From Bedellia somnulentella (lineage: Eukaryota; Arthropoda; Insecta; Lepidoptera; Bedelliidae): DNA of 64,000 bases. Below the pieces are notes generated by a model. The model ran no database searches and was not told where the DNA came from. It was given only the letters and a program-made list of their open reading frames with translations. This document shows positions 11,466 through 21,899 of this stretch, piece by piece. Position numbers and translations under genes: made by a program. Each line of letters opens with the position of its first letter. Within the stretch, counting starts at the first letter, position 1. The stretch is from assembly GCA_963576735.1 (NCBI GenBank), contig OY755178.1:14136001-14200000 (forward strand), in the 5' to 3' direction.

Positions 11466-12040
11466 ACAAAAAGAAAACCGACTTCATAAAAAAACGACCG
11501 AAAATAAACAATCTAGTACTAAAAAGTACGAAATAAGTTTTTTAATTGAATATGAGTACTGTGATTGATACCTTAGCAATTTCTTTATTCCACACGCGTC
11601 AGTTCAACCTACCTAAATATTACAATTCTCTTAAATTAATTTGTGAGCCGGTGCCAGCCTCGATGATAATTGATAATAAGAAGTGTGTATTTCGCACTTC
11701 ATATACGTGTAAAATGTAGAGTACCTTGTAGTTGTAGGGTAAATTGATTTTTGTACGTATTATCATTTAAAACGTTAGGCGATAGATATATATTGTTTAG
11801 ATTGTAATAATCAGAGATAGATAGCAGGGTGAATTTACTTTTGTTTGTCTGGCACCGACTCAAAAATTAATTTAAGAGAATTGTAATATTTAGGTAGGTT
11901 GAACTGACGCGTGTGGAATAAAGAAATTGCTAAGGTATCAATCACAGTACTCATATTCAATTAAAAAACTTATTTCGTACTTTTTAGTACTAGATTGTTT
12001 ATTTTCGGTCGTTTTTTTATGAAGTCGGTTTTCTTTTTGT
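11466..12040. repeat. Second large fold-back: ~192-bp inverted repeats with AAAACCGACTTC ends
   Basis: The arms 11466-11657 and 11849-12040 are nearly perfect reverse complements (outer end ACAAAAAGAAAACCGACTTC, inner end near GCCGGTGCCAG) around a 191-bp spacer. The layout fits a fold-back or long-TIR non-autonomous DNA transposon. No transposase and no clear target duplication were seen. The GAAGTCGGTTTT motif returns at 12949. Confidence 0.85.
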
Positions 12041-12277
12041 TAAAAATTATTTTATTTTACGAGTTTTAGAGATGGGTAGACCTGGCAAAGATGCCTCTCG
12101 GATGAGGATGCGACAGTTACTGTATTATTCTTCGTATTTCCGGTATTTCTATTATAGTACGATATTAAATAGGCTCAACCATATGTAACCTTACATTGTT
12201 CTTAAAATCCCTCGAAAGGAATGCCTTTCGAAGGATTTTGGTTTTCAATTCTACATCTCAAGAAAGACTCAAACGCT

Positions 12278-12395
12278 CACGCCGAATATCCCTGAAGGGG
12301 TTAGCAGAGGTAGTAATACTTCTGAATATCACGTGACATTGTCACCTGTTGTTCAGAGTACCCACGATTTATTAGGCAGTGTTCTCACGTTATAC
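12278..12395 (-). mobile_element. Family B SINE fragment (3' part)
   Basis: In reverse it reads CTCACGCCGAATATCC, GGGGTTAGCAGAGGTAGTAA, ATCACGTGACATTGTCACC and CAGAGTACCCAC. These are the last blocks of the family B SINE seen complete at 54400-54765. The tRNA-like head is missing. Confidence 0.8.
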
Positions 12396-12399
12396 AGGG

Positions 12400-12967
12400 C
12401 AGGCCTATCGGCGTTTTGAACAAATACACTGTCATTTAATTGTGAGTTTCGACAGTCCCCTCGATTTCCTGGGATGCCATCATCAGGTCCTGGTCTCATG
12501 GTACTTTCTCGGTAACAATAACATAACAAAAGAAATGTTTAGTGAACCTGTACTTCTCTTCATAAAAGCTACGAAGAGGAGTATAAATCTATATAGAATT
12601 TGGAAAGAACTGTTTCCTAATACCTAGTGATTGAGGATCCACACCTTCCATCATCAGCTCAGCAGCATAACAATATGATTTTCAGAAGCAAATGCCAATA
12701 TAAGTTCAGAAAATATGTAAAACGCGGTACATTTGCCTATAAAATTTGAGGGTTCCCCTCGATTTCTCCAGGATCCCATCATCAGACCCTGATATCCTCA
12801 TCATGGTACCAATCCGGGAGTATCTTCTTTCGAATAAAAAAATAATAATCAAAATCGGTTCATAAATGGCGAAGTAATCGGCGAACAAACATAAAAAAAA
12901 AAAAAAAAAAAAAAAATATACCGGTCGAATTGAGAACACTCCTTTTTTTGAAGTCGGTTAAAAACCT
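12400..12967. repeat. Dispersed repeat ending in TTTTTTGAAGTCGGTTAAAA, with a duplicated internal block
   Basis: The block CCCCTCGATTTCCTGGGATG...CATCATCAGGTCCTG is repeated ~290 bp later as CCCCTCGATTTCTCCAGGAT...CATCATCAGACCCTG. A poly-A-like run follows, then GAAGTCGGTTAAAA, a motif that I know as a common lepidopteran repeat end. There is no coding sequence. Confidence 0.6.
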
Positions 12968-13369
12968 TTCATTAATCAAAAAGGGAGAACCGAGGTTGAG
13001 AACTAGAAATGTTTAATCCACTTTTAGAAGGAACATGCATACATTTACTCACGGCTTTAAATTTATCTATCTCTCTCTAAACTGACACTACATAGCGAAA
13101 GCAATTTTTAGAATAAAGATAGTAAAAGATCCCGTCATCATAAGTATTATTTTGCTGAAATATATGTAAACTAAGCATGTTTTCGGGTGAATCTTCAGCT
13201 TAAGAATGAAACTCTACAAAAGTTGCAGTACCACATCCTCCATAAAAAAAACATATAGCGCTATTTAAGTTTATTGGCCTGCTAAAACCACATATTATTA
13301 TTTTTTAGTTCGTTAGTTTCTTTAATACATACGAAGTGACTTTTATTTAACAGTAAATTTTTGGTTCGT

Positions 13370-13590
13370 TAGCTACCCACAGGTGTCGAAGGAGGCGATT
13401 AAGGGTATGGGGCTTTTAAAGCGGGTTTTGGGCAATGCGGTTGAAAACACACCACCAACAATACTTTATTTCTACCATCTTCTCTGCTATAAACTTCCAA
13501 ATTTGGCTTAGGAGTTTTTAGCTCAGAAGCTCTGACTACCCCTTTTTGGGATTTATAGCGACGTGTATATATCAATGTCAATATCGCTGC
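13370..13590 (+). mobile_element. Family A SINE-like repeat, moderately diverged
   Basis: CTACCCACAGGTGTCGAAGG, GGCGATTAAGGGTATGGGGC, CAATGCGGTTGAAAACAC and GACTACCCCTTTTTGGGATT appear in family A order. The GTGAG-ATGT tail is damaged. Confidence 0.7.
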
Positions 13591-13791
13591 TATATGGCAG
13601 GGTTGCTAACATTATCAATTAAAAATTCAATATACTATAGTACCCCAACTTATTCACACACATACACTTAGTATTCCATTATAGATTTTCGTTACTGCTA
13701 TAGGAAATTGAAGGGTGTTACTGTTCTAAATCGGTTGCTTTATATTCGCCTCTTTTTTTCTCCATAAGCAAACAAAATTAATTACTTCAAG

Positions 13792-13977
13792 ACGGCTAAG
13801 AATGTCACTACCCTTTTCTACCCACGGGTGTCGTAAGAGACGACTAAGGGTATGGCGCTAAGCGGTTTTTGGGCGATGCGGTTGGAGACCCATCACCAAC
13901 GATACTTTATTTCTACCATCTGTCCCCTTTCAAATTCCAAATGTGGCTGAAGAGTTTCAAACTCTGAAGCTCTGGCT
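13792..13977 (+). mobile_element. Family A SINE-like repeat, 5' part, split by a nested insertion
   Basis: The sequence runs from GGCTAAGAATGTCACTACCC to GAAGCTCTGGCTA and then stops being family A. The missing end (CCCCTATTTGGGATTTATGG, CCGTGAGTATATG) is found at 16337-16362, 2.36 kb away. Together they make one complete copy. Confidence 0.85.
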
Positions 13978-14716
13978 ATAAACTGCCCGGTCATTGACTG
14001 TGATCCTCCGACAACTCAGCAAATTTGTGATGGAACGAGTTCGCTGCGCGCATCCGCACCTGTCTGGAAACCCGACGCGCCATCGACATCGATGGCTCAC
14101 AAGGGTTCATTCGCACAGGTTCTGAAGTCAGGTTGCCAACCACGCTCCCGTTGTCGCTGCCCGAACCCCCCGCCACCCGCAGCGACCACCAGACGGAGGG
14201 AGGGAAAGGAGAATCGAGCCGCGCCCGTTCGTGCCGCGTCGAAGACTGTTGGAGACGACGATGGATTTACCCTGGTTGGGAAAAAACCCAAACGTCGTGC
14301 TAACAACAGGAATAAGCGTGGTACCGTCCCAGCAGCCTCGTGCCCCTTGAAGGCTGCAACACCGGTACTGGATATTTATATATCACGAGTAGCTCCACAG
14401 ATGACGCACAATGATATCTTGCGTCACATTGAGCAGACGAGCCTCGGTCCCATAACCGTGCTCAACATCTCACGTCTGGAGCCCAGTAGGCCTACTAACT
14501 TCAAATCCTACTGGCTCCAGGTTCCCGCAGTCCACGAGAAGATTCTGCTAGGAGAGAATTTTTGGCCTGAGGGAATAGTGTTCCGGCGCTTCAGGGCTGC
14601 GCGTCAGAAATCAAAGCCTCTGCCTCCCAAATTGTAAAATACTAACATAGACTAAGTTTACTCATATTATATGGACCTTGTTGTCTGATAATAAATGATT
14701 TATTATTATTATTATT
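13978..14716 (+). mobile_element. ORF1-only LINE derivative with (ATT)n tail
   Basis: It sits inside the split family A copy. It carries one ORF1-like frame, a ~65-bp 3' UTR, then GATAATAAATGATT and an ATT microsatellite, a style of 3' end seen in CR1-group LINEs. No RT is present. The left boundary is set by the family A break. Confidence 0.65.
14092..14637 (+). CDS. LINE ORF1-like protein (gag-type) frame, 181 residues
   Basis: The frame is open upstream of this ATG for some codons (APVWKPDAPSTS), so the true start may be missing. Residues 1-90 are basic and proline-rich (ENRAAPVRAASK, GKKPKRRANNRNKRG). Residues ~95-170 form a compact domain: YISRVAPQMTHNDILRHIEQ, then FKSYWLQVPAVHEKIL and FWPEGIVFRRFR. 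The pattern VFISR...WP-G-VRRF is known from LINE ORF1/gag proteins, where an RRM-like fold binds RNA. GC content is much higher than in surrounding DNA. It ends in a normal stop with no ORF2 behind it. It is probably a non-autonomous relic, and whether it is expressed is unknown. Confidence 0.6.
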   Translation: MAHKGSFAQVLKSGCQPRSRCRCPNPPPPAATTRRREGKENRAAPVRAASKTVGDDDGFTLVGKKPKRRANNRNKRGTVPAASCPLKAATPVLDIYISRVAPQMTHNDILRHIEQTSLGPITVLNISRLEPSRPTNFKSYWLQVPAVHEKILLGENFWPEGIVFRRFRAARQKSKPLPPKL

Positions 14717-16336
14717 TTGGCATTACTTTTAGTTCCTCGCCTCTCCCATGGCTGAAAAAGAAAATATAAATTTTAAATGGGAGAGGCGGTACTCCCCGAC
14801 AAAAGAACAGTCGGTCGGGGTCAGGGAGTCAGGTTCAAGAACCGACGGACGATCCGAGCCGTATCGAGCAGCACCGCTTTCTGCATTTGTGCTGGAACCG
14901 ACACGCCACAGAAATCCAACCGCCTCAAGTTGGTCGCGAGGCTGGTTGGAATTAACCCGTTCGCGGACAAAACAATTGGGATTATTTCTGTCGAAGTCAC
15001 ACCCCACATGTCGGTGATCTTGTGAGCCAGATCGAGATATTTCCGACGCTTCTCGGTGTCGGCTTTCACGAGACCCTCGTCATGAGGGATAGTGACATCC
15101 ACTAGAAATACCCTCGACTGCGACCGATCCCATACCACGATATCAGGCTTATTCGCTAGAATAGTCCTGTCCGTGATAACGGATCGGTCCCAATAGATTT
15201 TGGCTCGGTCGTTTTCTGGGATTGGCTCCGGCAGATACTTGTAATACAGCAGCCTCTGTTGCAAGAGTCCGTATTTCAGAGCGAGCTCCTGATGTAGGAT
15301 TTTGGCTGCTTGGTTGTGTCTGTGCAAGTACTCAGTGTTAGCAAGAGCCGAACAACCGGAAATAACATGCCTAAGTGACTCTCCGGGACGGCCACATGCT
15401 CGACAGATGTCTGTGGTACCGTCCTTTAGGATGTATTTCCGATAGTTCCGCGTCTTGATAACCCGGTCCTGTATTGCACAGACAAAACCTTCGGTTTCCC
15501 CAAAGAGGTCCCCGAAACGCAGCCAATGCAGGGAGGCTTTACGGTCCACGAAAGGTTCGTGAAGTACCTTGTAAAACCTCCCGTGCAGCTCCTTCTCTTT
15601 CCATACGGACTCCCGATCAGAGGTGCTAAGTACCTCCGGGGTTCGCCAATCCTGTGAGGCCAACGATAAGGGAGTCAGTCCTTTATCACTAGCGACCACC
15701 TCTCCCCGAATACTATCATCCGTCATCGTCAAAAAATAGTTTCTGAGGTTGCATACCTCGCGGTTGTGCATGGTTTTGGCACTCAAGAGGCCTCGACCAC
15801 CACACTTCCGCGGGATATACAATCTTATAACCGACGATCTCGGATGATGCATCCGATGAGAGGTCATCGTCGTGCGGACTCGTCTGTCCAGAGCGTCTAG
15901 TTCGGACTGAGTCCATCTGAGCACGCCAAACGTGTACATCAGTACAGGCATGACCCAGGAGTTAATGGCTCGGATTTTATTAACGCCTGACAAGTAGCTA
16001 TTAAGCACACTTTTCAGGCGTTCATAAAACTCCTCGCAAACACCCTGTTTCACGTCTGCCACCTTCACACCGATGGTTTGTGACATGCCCAGATACCGGT
16101 ATGTTTCAGCCTCGGAGAGTGCCCTCAAATGATTGGTGCCAACATCGACACCATCAGAGTGCACGACATGCCCCTTCTCAACATGAATGACCGCACACTT
16201 ATCGACCCCGAGCTCCATCTTGACGGAACCACTGAAATCATTAGTGATCATCAGTAGCTCCGCCAATCTGTCAGCCGTGGGGGCGTAAAGCTTCAGGTCA
16301 TCCATGTAAAGGAGATGATGATTATTATTATTATTA
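14717..16336 (-). mobile_element. R4/Dong-like LINE, 5'-truncated, inserted in a TAA microsatellite
   Basis: ATT/TAA repeats flank both sides (14702-14716 and 16319-16336), as expected for Dong-type elements, which target TAA repeats. The 3' UTR is ~100 bp and ends AGTAATGCCAAAA before TAA repeats. The 5' end is cut just before the RT YMDD box. Confidence 0.8.
14821..16314 (-). pseudogene. R4/Dong-like LINE polyprotein, C-terminal ~497 residues
   Basis: The open frame starts at the truncation with HHLLYMDDLKLYA; counting from the Met of YMDD it is 494 residues. The RT palm end and thumb follow (LGVDKCAVIHVEKG, YRYLGMSQT), then a long linker. A CCHC zinc knuckle lies at C301, C304, H313 and C318. 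A restriction-like endonuclease follows: KPD at 386-388, then VDVTIPHD at 402-409 and EKRRKY near 418-423. An RLE endonuclease downstream of the RT with a CCHC finger is the layout of the R2/R4/NeSL group, not APE LINEs. The TAA target points to the R4 (Dong) clade. No internal stop was seen, but without palm and fingers it cannot work as an RT. Confidence 0.85.
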
Positions 16337-16362
16337 TACCCCTATTTGGGATTTATGGCCGT
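16337..16362 (+). mobile_element. Family A SINE-like repeat, 3' end of the split copy
   Basis: CCCCTATTTGGGATTTATGG and CCGTGAGTATATG complete the copy that breaks off at 13977. Confidence 0.85.
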
Positions 16363-17799
16363 GAGTATATGCAGGTAATTGTGTATGCTTAAATAAAACA
16401 TTGAAATTTTCTTTTACATTTATTTTATAATTTCACATCGTACTATAATACAACGACAAATTGATGTCATCATTCAATGTTGCTATTATCACGTTTGACT
16501 AATTACAAATAAATATATTGAAGAATGATTTAATCTACTAAATCTATTGTTAACTTAAGGTCATTCGATTTTGCTTCAAACTTATAATTAAAAAAGGTAT
16601 TATGAGAAGTTGGCAAGATAAAATAAAACTGTGATTGTACATTTCTAAATTTAAAAGTGTGGAAGTAGGTAAAGTAAACTGTGGTAAAAGTTTTTATAAC
16701 ATACTTCATTAAGACATAATTTATATTTGCATTACTAACTATTGGACTCGCTCATTTGCACCTTAGACGTTAAAATGATAAAAGAGTCCTTATAAAATTG
16801 ATTTTACTGCCTCAATATTTTCCCGGTATAAACTTTCCCTCTCACTGTTTGGTCCATTCGATATACAAATTCACATATTCTAAGGGTTACCAAATAAGTA
16901 CAACACAAATAAGAATAATTTAATCTTAGGTTGCAATACTTTACATAATAAAACCAGAGTAATACTTGTATAAAATACATATTAGAAAAATATAAGACAT
17001 TTGTTCGACTATATACTCGATTAATTTGATTTACAGATAGATTGAATACAGTTATACCCTAATTGATATAAATACAAAAGCACCTCTTGAAAGCTTGAAA
17101 AAAAAAGAATAAATAACTTCAAGCAACTTAAATTTAAAGAGTAATTTTAAATAATATTTGTACCAGAGATATCAACATCTCAAAAATCTCATATTTTATA
17201 AATATTCCTACCTACTCTAAAACAATCAGTTATTGTTGTCTTATTACATAGAGACTCGATTTTAAAATGCACAAGAAACATACTTAAAAGGGTAGGTAAT
17301 CTTAATGAATAGAGTATAAAATAGGAAAATAATTTTAATTATTTTTTAATATATCAAACTAGTCATCCAATGCTACAAGTAAAAGTTTCCTATTATCATG
17401 TTACGGATAAATCATCAGATCTTCCATCATGTTATTATATGACGAAATATATAGAATAAAATAAAATATTAAAGTCTCGTGTGCGGTTATTTTAATTGTT
17501 CGTTTTGATTGTATCAGAAATATGGAGTTGCAATATTCGATACTTTATTCCAGTAACGTGACTTGTGAATTCTTAATTTTTTCGCATAAGTCAAACTCTC
17601 GATATCCTAAAACATGCGACTCGATACGAGCCATTATTCATTGCAATTCCTACAATATTCATCAACTTTTCATAGCTGCTCTACACATTTTCAATGCATT
17701 GCTATCAAAACGAAATATCCTTACATCGTTTTAGTATGAAACAAGCAATGTATTGAAAACATGATGAACATCATTATGAAGTAGTCACGGATATCCGAT
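16363..17799. other. AT-rich stretch without recognised repeats; 3' flank of the secreted-protein gene
   Basis: No ORF, RNA or repeat is evident. On the minus strand several AATAAA-like signals occur downstream of the stop at 17800 (for example GGAATAAAG near 17545), so the 3' UTR of that gene probably ends here. Confidence 0.4.
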
Positions 17800-18732
17800 T
17801 TAGGGGTAGAAGTTTTGTAAAGCATCAGAGTAGATGGAGTTATAAGTGTCTCTTAATACATATACACTGTCATTTGGTTTGCCATTAAACGTGTATTGAC
17901 CTTTTAGATTTGTCAATTTTGAATTAGATTGTGCTGGTTTGGGTTTTTTCGAGTAAGAAGGTGTGTTGTAGTTTGGCCTTTGAGGTTGAGGTACTGGCTG
18001 AGGTGCCGGTGCACCAAAACCGTACGGGTCAATGGGCATTTGCTGTACTTGTGGAACTTGGGGGTAACCTGGTGCTCCACTCCACTGGTACACACCAGTA
18101 GGTTTTGCATTTGAAACGAAGTCTAGAGGAAGGTTAATGAATGGATCAGCTACTTGTGGTACTGGGCTCATTGGAGGACCGAGATTCGGTGGCTGTGACA
18201 CGTATCCCAACCCCGGAACAAACATGTATGGAGTTGGCGGTATTCTTATGTAGAAAATTGGTGAGTCGTACTGAAGGGAATTGACATTGTCGTTTTGATA
18301 GTTTTGGTTGTTGTTATTAATATTGTTGTTGTTCAGGTTGTTGTTGTTGTTCATATTGCCATTGCTAGGTTTCTTCTTATTTTGAGGTCTCCTGGAAGGA
18401 ATAGTCCTGGATAAGTCTTCGTCATCAAAATTTTCGTCGTTGACTGAAAAAGTGACGTCATCGTCGTCATCCTCCGCATAATCCAACGCTGACGAAAGGA
18501 ACGACGGGAAGAATCCTAATAGCCCGAGCGCTTTATTTTTTCTTTTAGTCGGTGTTGAAGGTGAGGTGCTAGAAGCGGCTTCTTTAAATTCAGTAGTGAG
18601 TTTGGTTTCCCGGTTGGTTTCCCTGTCTGTCAGCAGTTTGGAGGCGCGCGACCGTCGGGACGTGGGCGCGCCCTCGCCTTGCAGCGCCAGTGTCAGCACC
18701 AACACGCCGAACATAACATAATTCCACTCCAT
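17800..18732 (-). CDS. Secreted Asn/Pro-rich protein of unknown function, 310 residues
   Basis: I do not recognise a named family. The start MEWNYVMFG is preferred because a hydrophobic signal peptide follows (residues ~4-18, VMFGVLVLTLALQGEG), with likely cleavage near GEGA-PTS. A pyrimidine-rich tract and AG at 18744-18743 just upstream indicate a splice acceptor in the 5' UTR; an in-frame ATG at 18765 lies inside that intron. Then come dibasic sites (RRSR, KRK, SRR), an acidic run (DYAEDDDDDV, 84-93; DDED), an Asn-rich tract (127-147), a neat segment SPIFYIRIPPTPYMFVPGLG (157-176), Pro/Gln-rich sequence and a Tyr-bearing C-terminus ending NFYP. The sharp segment between low-complexity tracts suggests selection. 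An extracellular or cuticle-associated protein or a processed precursor are possibilities. There is no other gene nearby. Confidence 0.8.
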   Translation of the reverse strand: MEWNYVMFGVLVLTLALQGEGAPTSRRSRASKLLTDRETNRETKLTTEFKEAASSTSPSTPTKRKNKALGLLGFFPSFLSSALDYAEDDDDDVTFSVNDENFDDEDLSRTIPSRRPQNKKKPSNGNMNNNNNLNNNNINNNNQNYQNDNVNSLQYDSPIFYIRIPPTPYMFVPGLGYVSQPPNLGPPMSPVPQVADPFINLPLDFVSNAKPTGVYQWSGAPGYPQVPQVQQMPIDPYGFGAPAPQPVPQPQRPNYNTPSYSKKPKPAQSNSKLTNLKGQYTFNGKPNDSVYVLRDTYNSIYSDALQNFYP

Positions 18733-18742
18733 TGTTGATAAT

Positions 18743-18744
18743 CT
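18743..18744 (-). other. Splice acceptor in the 5' UTR of the secreted-protein gene
   Basis: On the minus strand GTTTATTGTCTCGTTTCAG precedes ATTATCAACAATGG. The matching donor and first exon could not be placed. Confidence 0.6.
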
Positions 18745-19690
18745 GAAACGAGACAATAAACACACTTAGTACGGTTGTAAACTTTACTAATGGCGGAAAT
18801 GTACTATTATACCGACAGAATAGCCCATTCAAGTGAAACCATTATCGTTATATTTCAGGTTGTTATCTGAAAATATGAGGGGAGATTTTGTAAATGCTTT
18901 CTAGGGATAAAAGTTTGTAGACTCAGTCGAACGAATTGTGCTTGGTAGAAACTGTTAATCGTGGACTACAATCTAGCAAGATCCATTGCAATGAAGTAGT
19001 ACGGATTTAATTACATAATTTGTCTTTTTTGCTTTTCACATTTTAACCACCGCTCAACACGTACAGTAATTGGAAGTGAATCGAGCTTTTTGCATCTTTA
19101 ACTTGAGTGAGCAAACAATTAGAAGCGCTTCTGACTAAAAGTCTCATTAAACTAGAACTTAAGTAGAACTTAATAAAGCGTTATTCCTCATTCTTTCTTG
19201 TTTGCAGAATACAATGAATTATAATCTACAAGGAAATAAACATGCAATCGCACATTTAATATGTAGTTCCGCAAAACAAAAACGATATAAATACGTTTTT
19301 TATAAATATCAGGAATAATTCAAGCGATCGATATCTGTTCAATGAATGCGTTAGAAGCTACAAGGGTTTCGAGTCTATAATTACTTTGAGTTTGATATAG
19401 AATTCAATAGCGTTTGTGTTCGATTGTAGAAAGTGTATGTGACACGATATACGAGGATATTATGAGCGGCTAGCAGCGTGCGGTCACAAAATGTAGACAA
19501 TTCCCACCTAGCAATTATGCGAGGCCGCAACAGCTTCTCCACTACAATTAACTACCTACAATACACTATCAATGTAACATACCTAACTAATGAGTACCTG
19601 GATAAAGTTGTTCTGAAAACTTGGCCATGTTTGAGACTTACAAAATAACAAAATTGTTTAAGAGTCATATTGCAGGCTTTAATCACCGTA
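18745..19690. other. Upstream region of the secreted-protein gene
   Basis: It should contain the untranslated first exon and promoter, but neither is identifiable by eye. No repeat was recognised. Confidence 0.35.
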
Positions 19691-19694
19691 TCAT

Positions 19695-19895
19695 CCGAAT
19701 ATTAAGATGATTCCGTGCTTTGGAGTACACGTTAAGCCATCGGACCCAGCTCCTATTGCGGGTTAGTCCTGCCAATTCTGCCAAATTGTACTAGGCCAGC
19801 ATAGTGGACTATGGCCAAAAAACACTGTATGCGGATGCGGCAGGCCTATGCCATAGTTGGAGAGGACATATATGGGCTGTGATGATACATAAACT
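19695..19895 (+). mobile_element. Lepidopteran SINE-type repeat (CGTGCTTTGGAG...GCTGTGATGATA)
   Basis: CCGTGCTTTGGAGTACACGT, TAAGCCATCGGACCCAGC, CCAGCATAGTGGACTATGGC and GGGCTGTGATGATACATA occur in the order of an abundant lepidopteran retroposed repeat, whose copies normally end in GATGAT repeats. No coding content. Confidence 0.65.
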
Positions 19896-20317
19896 ATATT
19901 AAAATGTGTCTTTTGCTCAAGATCTTGTAAAGATGTGTCACCAAAAAAAGAGACGTCGGTTTTCGCCTTTTTAGGATAATAAGAAAAAACATCATGACAG
20001 ATGCAATAACTTGTTCATTGCATGGACTTATTCGCAAAGCAATTGATATTCAATTTGACATTTAATGATGTTATTATTCTAAAGATATTCTTTAAGATGA
20101 TTAATCGTTAATAAATACAACCATTGACCGACATCATTTTATTCATTCGACAATACAATTTTTTACTTGTCTTGCTTCAATAAGGTTCCCTTTTAAAAAG
20201 ACATCTTGACTAGGCCTCTTGGAATAACTCACTGTAAGTGACAAACTATAATATTGTTATTAAGAAAGGAACCTTTCATTCACCTTTCTATTACCTATTT
20301 TAATTAGGTAACAATAA

Positions 20318-20450
20318 GGTGGATCGACGGTTTGGTGAATTTCGCGGGAAGACGATGGACGAGGGCCTCACAGGGCCGGTCGTTATAGAAATCTTGGGAA
20401 GAGGCCTAGGTCCAGCTGAGGATATCTATTGGCTGATGATGAATCAAGCA
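20318..20450 (+). pseudogene. Second RTE-type LINE, C-terminal fragment
   Basis: Translation from about 20326 reads RWIDGLVNFAGRRWTRASQG and RSL, stop, KSWEEA, stop, VQL. This is a decayed form of the C-terminus RW-DDLVK-AG--W-R-AQDR--W--LGEAYVQQW known from RTE/BovB-like elements. It ends with GGCTGATGATGA. It differs from the RTE family with the NGN-stop and ATGT tail found elsewhere in the window. Confidence 0.7.
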
Positions 20451-21899
20451 TTAGGACCTCAGATAGGGAAACCATTTATCTGACACTGTGTGAAGAACGG
20501 CTAGTAATCGATTTGGGTTATTGTCTTTATCTAAATTTACAATGTTCGAGGTGCCTTATCTTCTACGCATAGATAAATACTGACCTCAATAACCCATGTT
20601 CTTCTTTAGCGAGTCAAATACTAATAAGCATCAGAAAATCTGGAACACTTTTCTATTTAATAGGCGCTGGCTGAAAATCGGCGCTTTTGTCAATTTATGT
20701 GACAATAGCAAAATACCGAGCCAGATAACTTTTCGCCAAATGAGGCCACATTGTGTAAATTGCAAGTTTTGTGTTTTATTAATTATTAGTATTTAGTTTT
20801 TTTTCTAGTATATAAGTTCTATATTGTTGTTGTATAAGTTGTTTAAGTCTTTTTTTATTGTTTGTGTCCTCAAGAGGAGAATAAAGATTTTTCTTTTCTT
20901 TCTTTTCTTTCTTTTCTATTTAATATAATTATGTTTATTTTATCCTATCATGATCACCGCATAATATGTTTAATGATCTAACCATTCATCTAGAAAAGAT
21001 CAGTTTTTAAAACATGGTCGTCAATTGTGCTTCTGCTTAAACTCTTAAGATTAAAAAAAGATTTAATTACGATATGCACTAAAGAGTTCTCATTTCTGTT
21101 CTATATGTAGCATGAAATGAAGCCTTCATGCTCTATAACCGTCCTAAGTTTTGTAAATGAAATAAAACGTAATGTTGGTTTTACTCGTACGTCTTACACT
21201 AATTAGGTATTCCTTTGCAATAACGACAATCAGCGGCTATAAGGTGTATACTTTGTTAGCACCGGTCATAATTTACTCTACACTCCGTATGCAAACATAA
21301 GTGGAGACGAGGAAAAAACTAAAAAAGGATAAAAGAAGCATAGAGCGGTATTCCAGACATCCGATTTAAGTTAGTGCAAGGACGTTTCTTTGCCCGGATA
21401 CAACTAGTTATCCTTCGTAATCCTTTGTAATAAATTTTCAGACTAACTGGCTGTAAAATATTCAAGCACTAACTTTAATCAGATTTATAGCCATCCGTGG
21501 TTTAGTTTGTTTTCGAGTAGTCTAATTGTTTTGATTGTGAGCATACCGTGTATTGTCGGCCTTGAAGATTATACACTATTTCTTTTAAAACTAAAGATAT
21601 CTATTTCAATGGGGATCGTTTCGGACAAAGTGATAAGGCTTAATAAAGTTATTGAAGAGTAAGCGATTGTCAATCCAACTATCGATCAATCGGTGATTGG
21701 CGATCTTTCACATTAGATACTTAGTCAAGCGTCACAAGTGGGTATTGAAATTCCTATTCTATCGTTATCGTTATTAAAGTCGAATGTTTGATTTAAGCAT
21801 ATTCTCAACAGTATATTTCCCTAAATTAGTGTAATAGCTACTAGTTTTTACTGATACGGAACTTACTTGTACAGAGTAAGAATGCGTTGGTAGTGGTTA
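20451..21899. other. Intergenic, few recognisable repeats
   Basis: A polyadenylation-like AGGAGAATAAAGATTTT followed by (CTTTT)n at 20885-20917 may be the 3' end of an unidentified retroelement. Nothing else stands out. Confidence 0.35.

Noticed and set aside
14092..14306. Minus-strand frames opposite the ORF1-like frame
   Set aside because: Arginine-rich antisense shadows caused by high GC content.
14748..15025. Plus-strand frames across the 3' end of the R4/Dong element
   Set aside because: Antisense to the LINE frame and without domain features.
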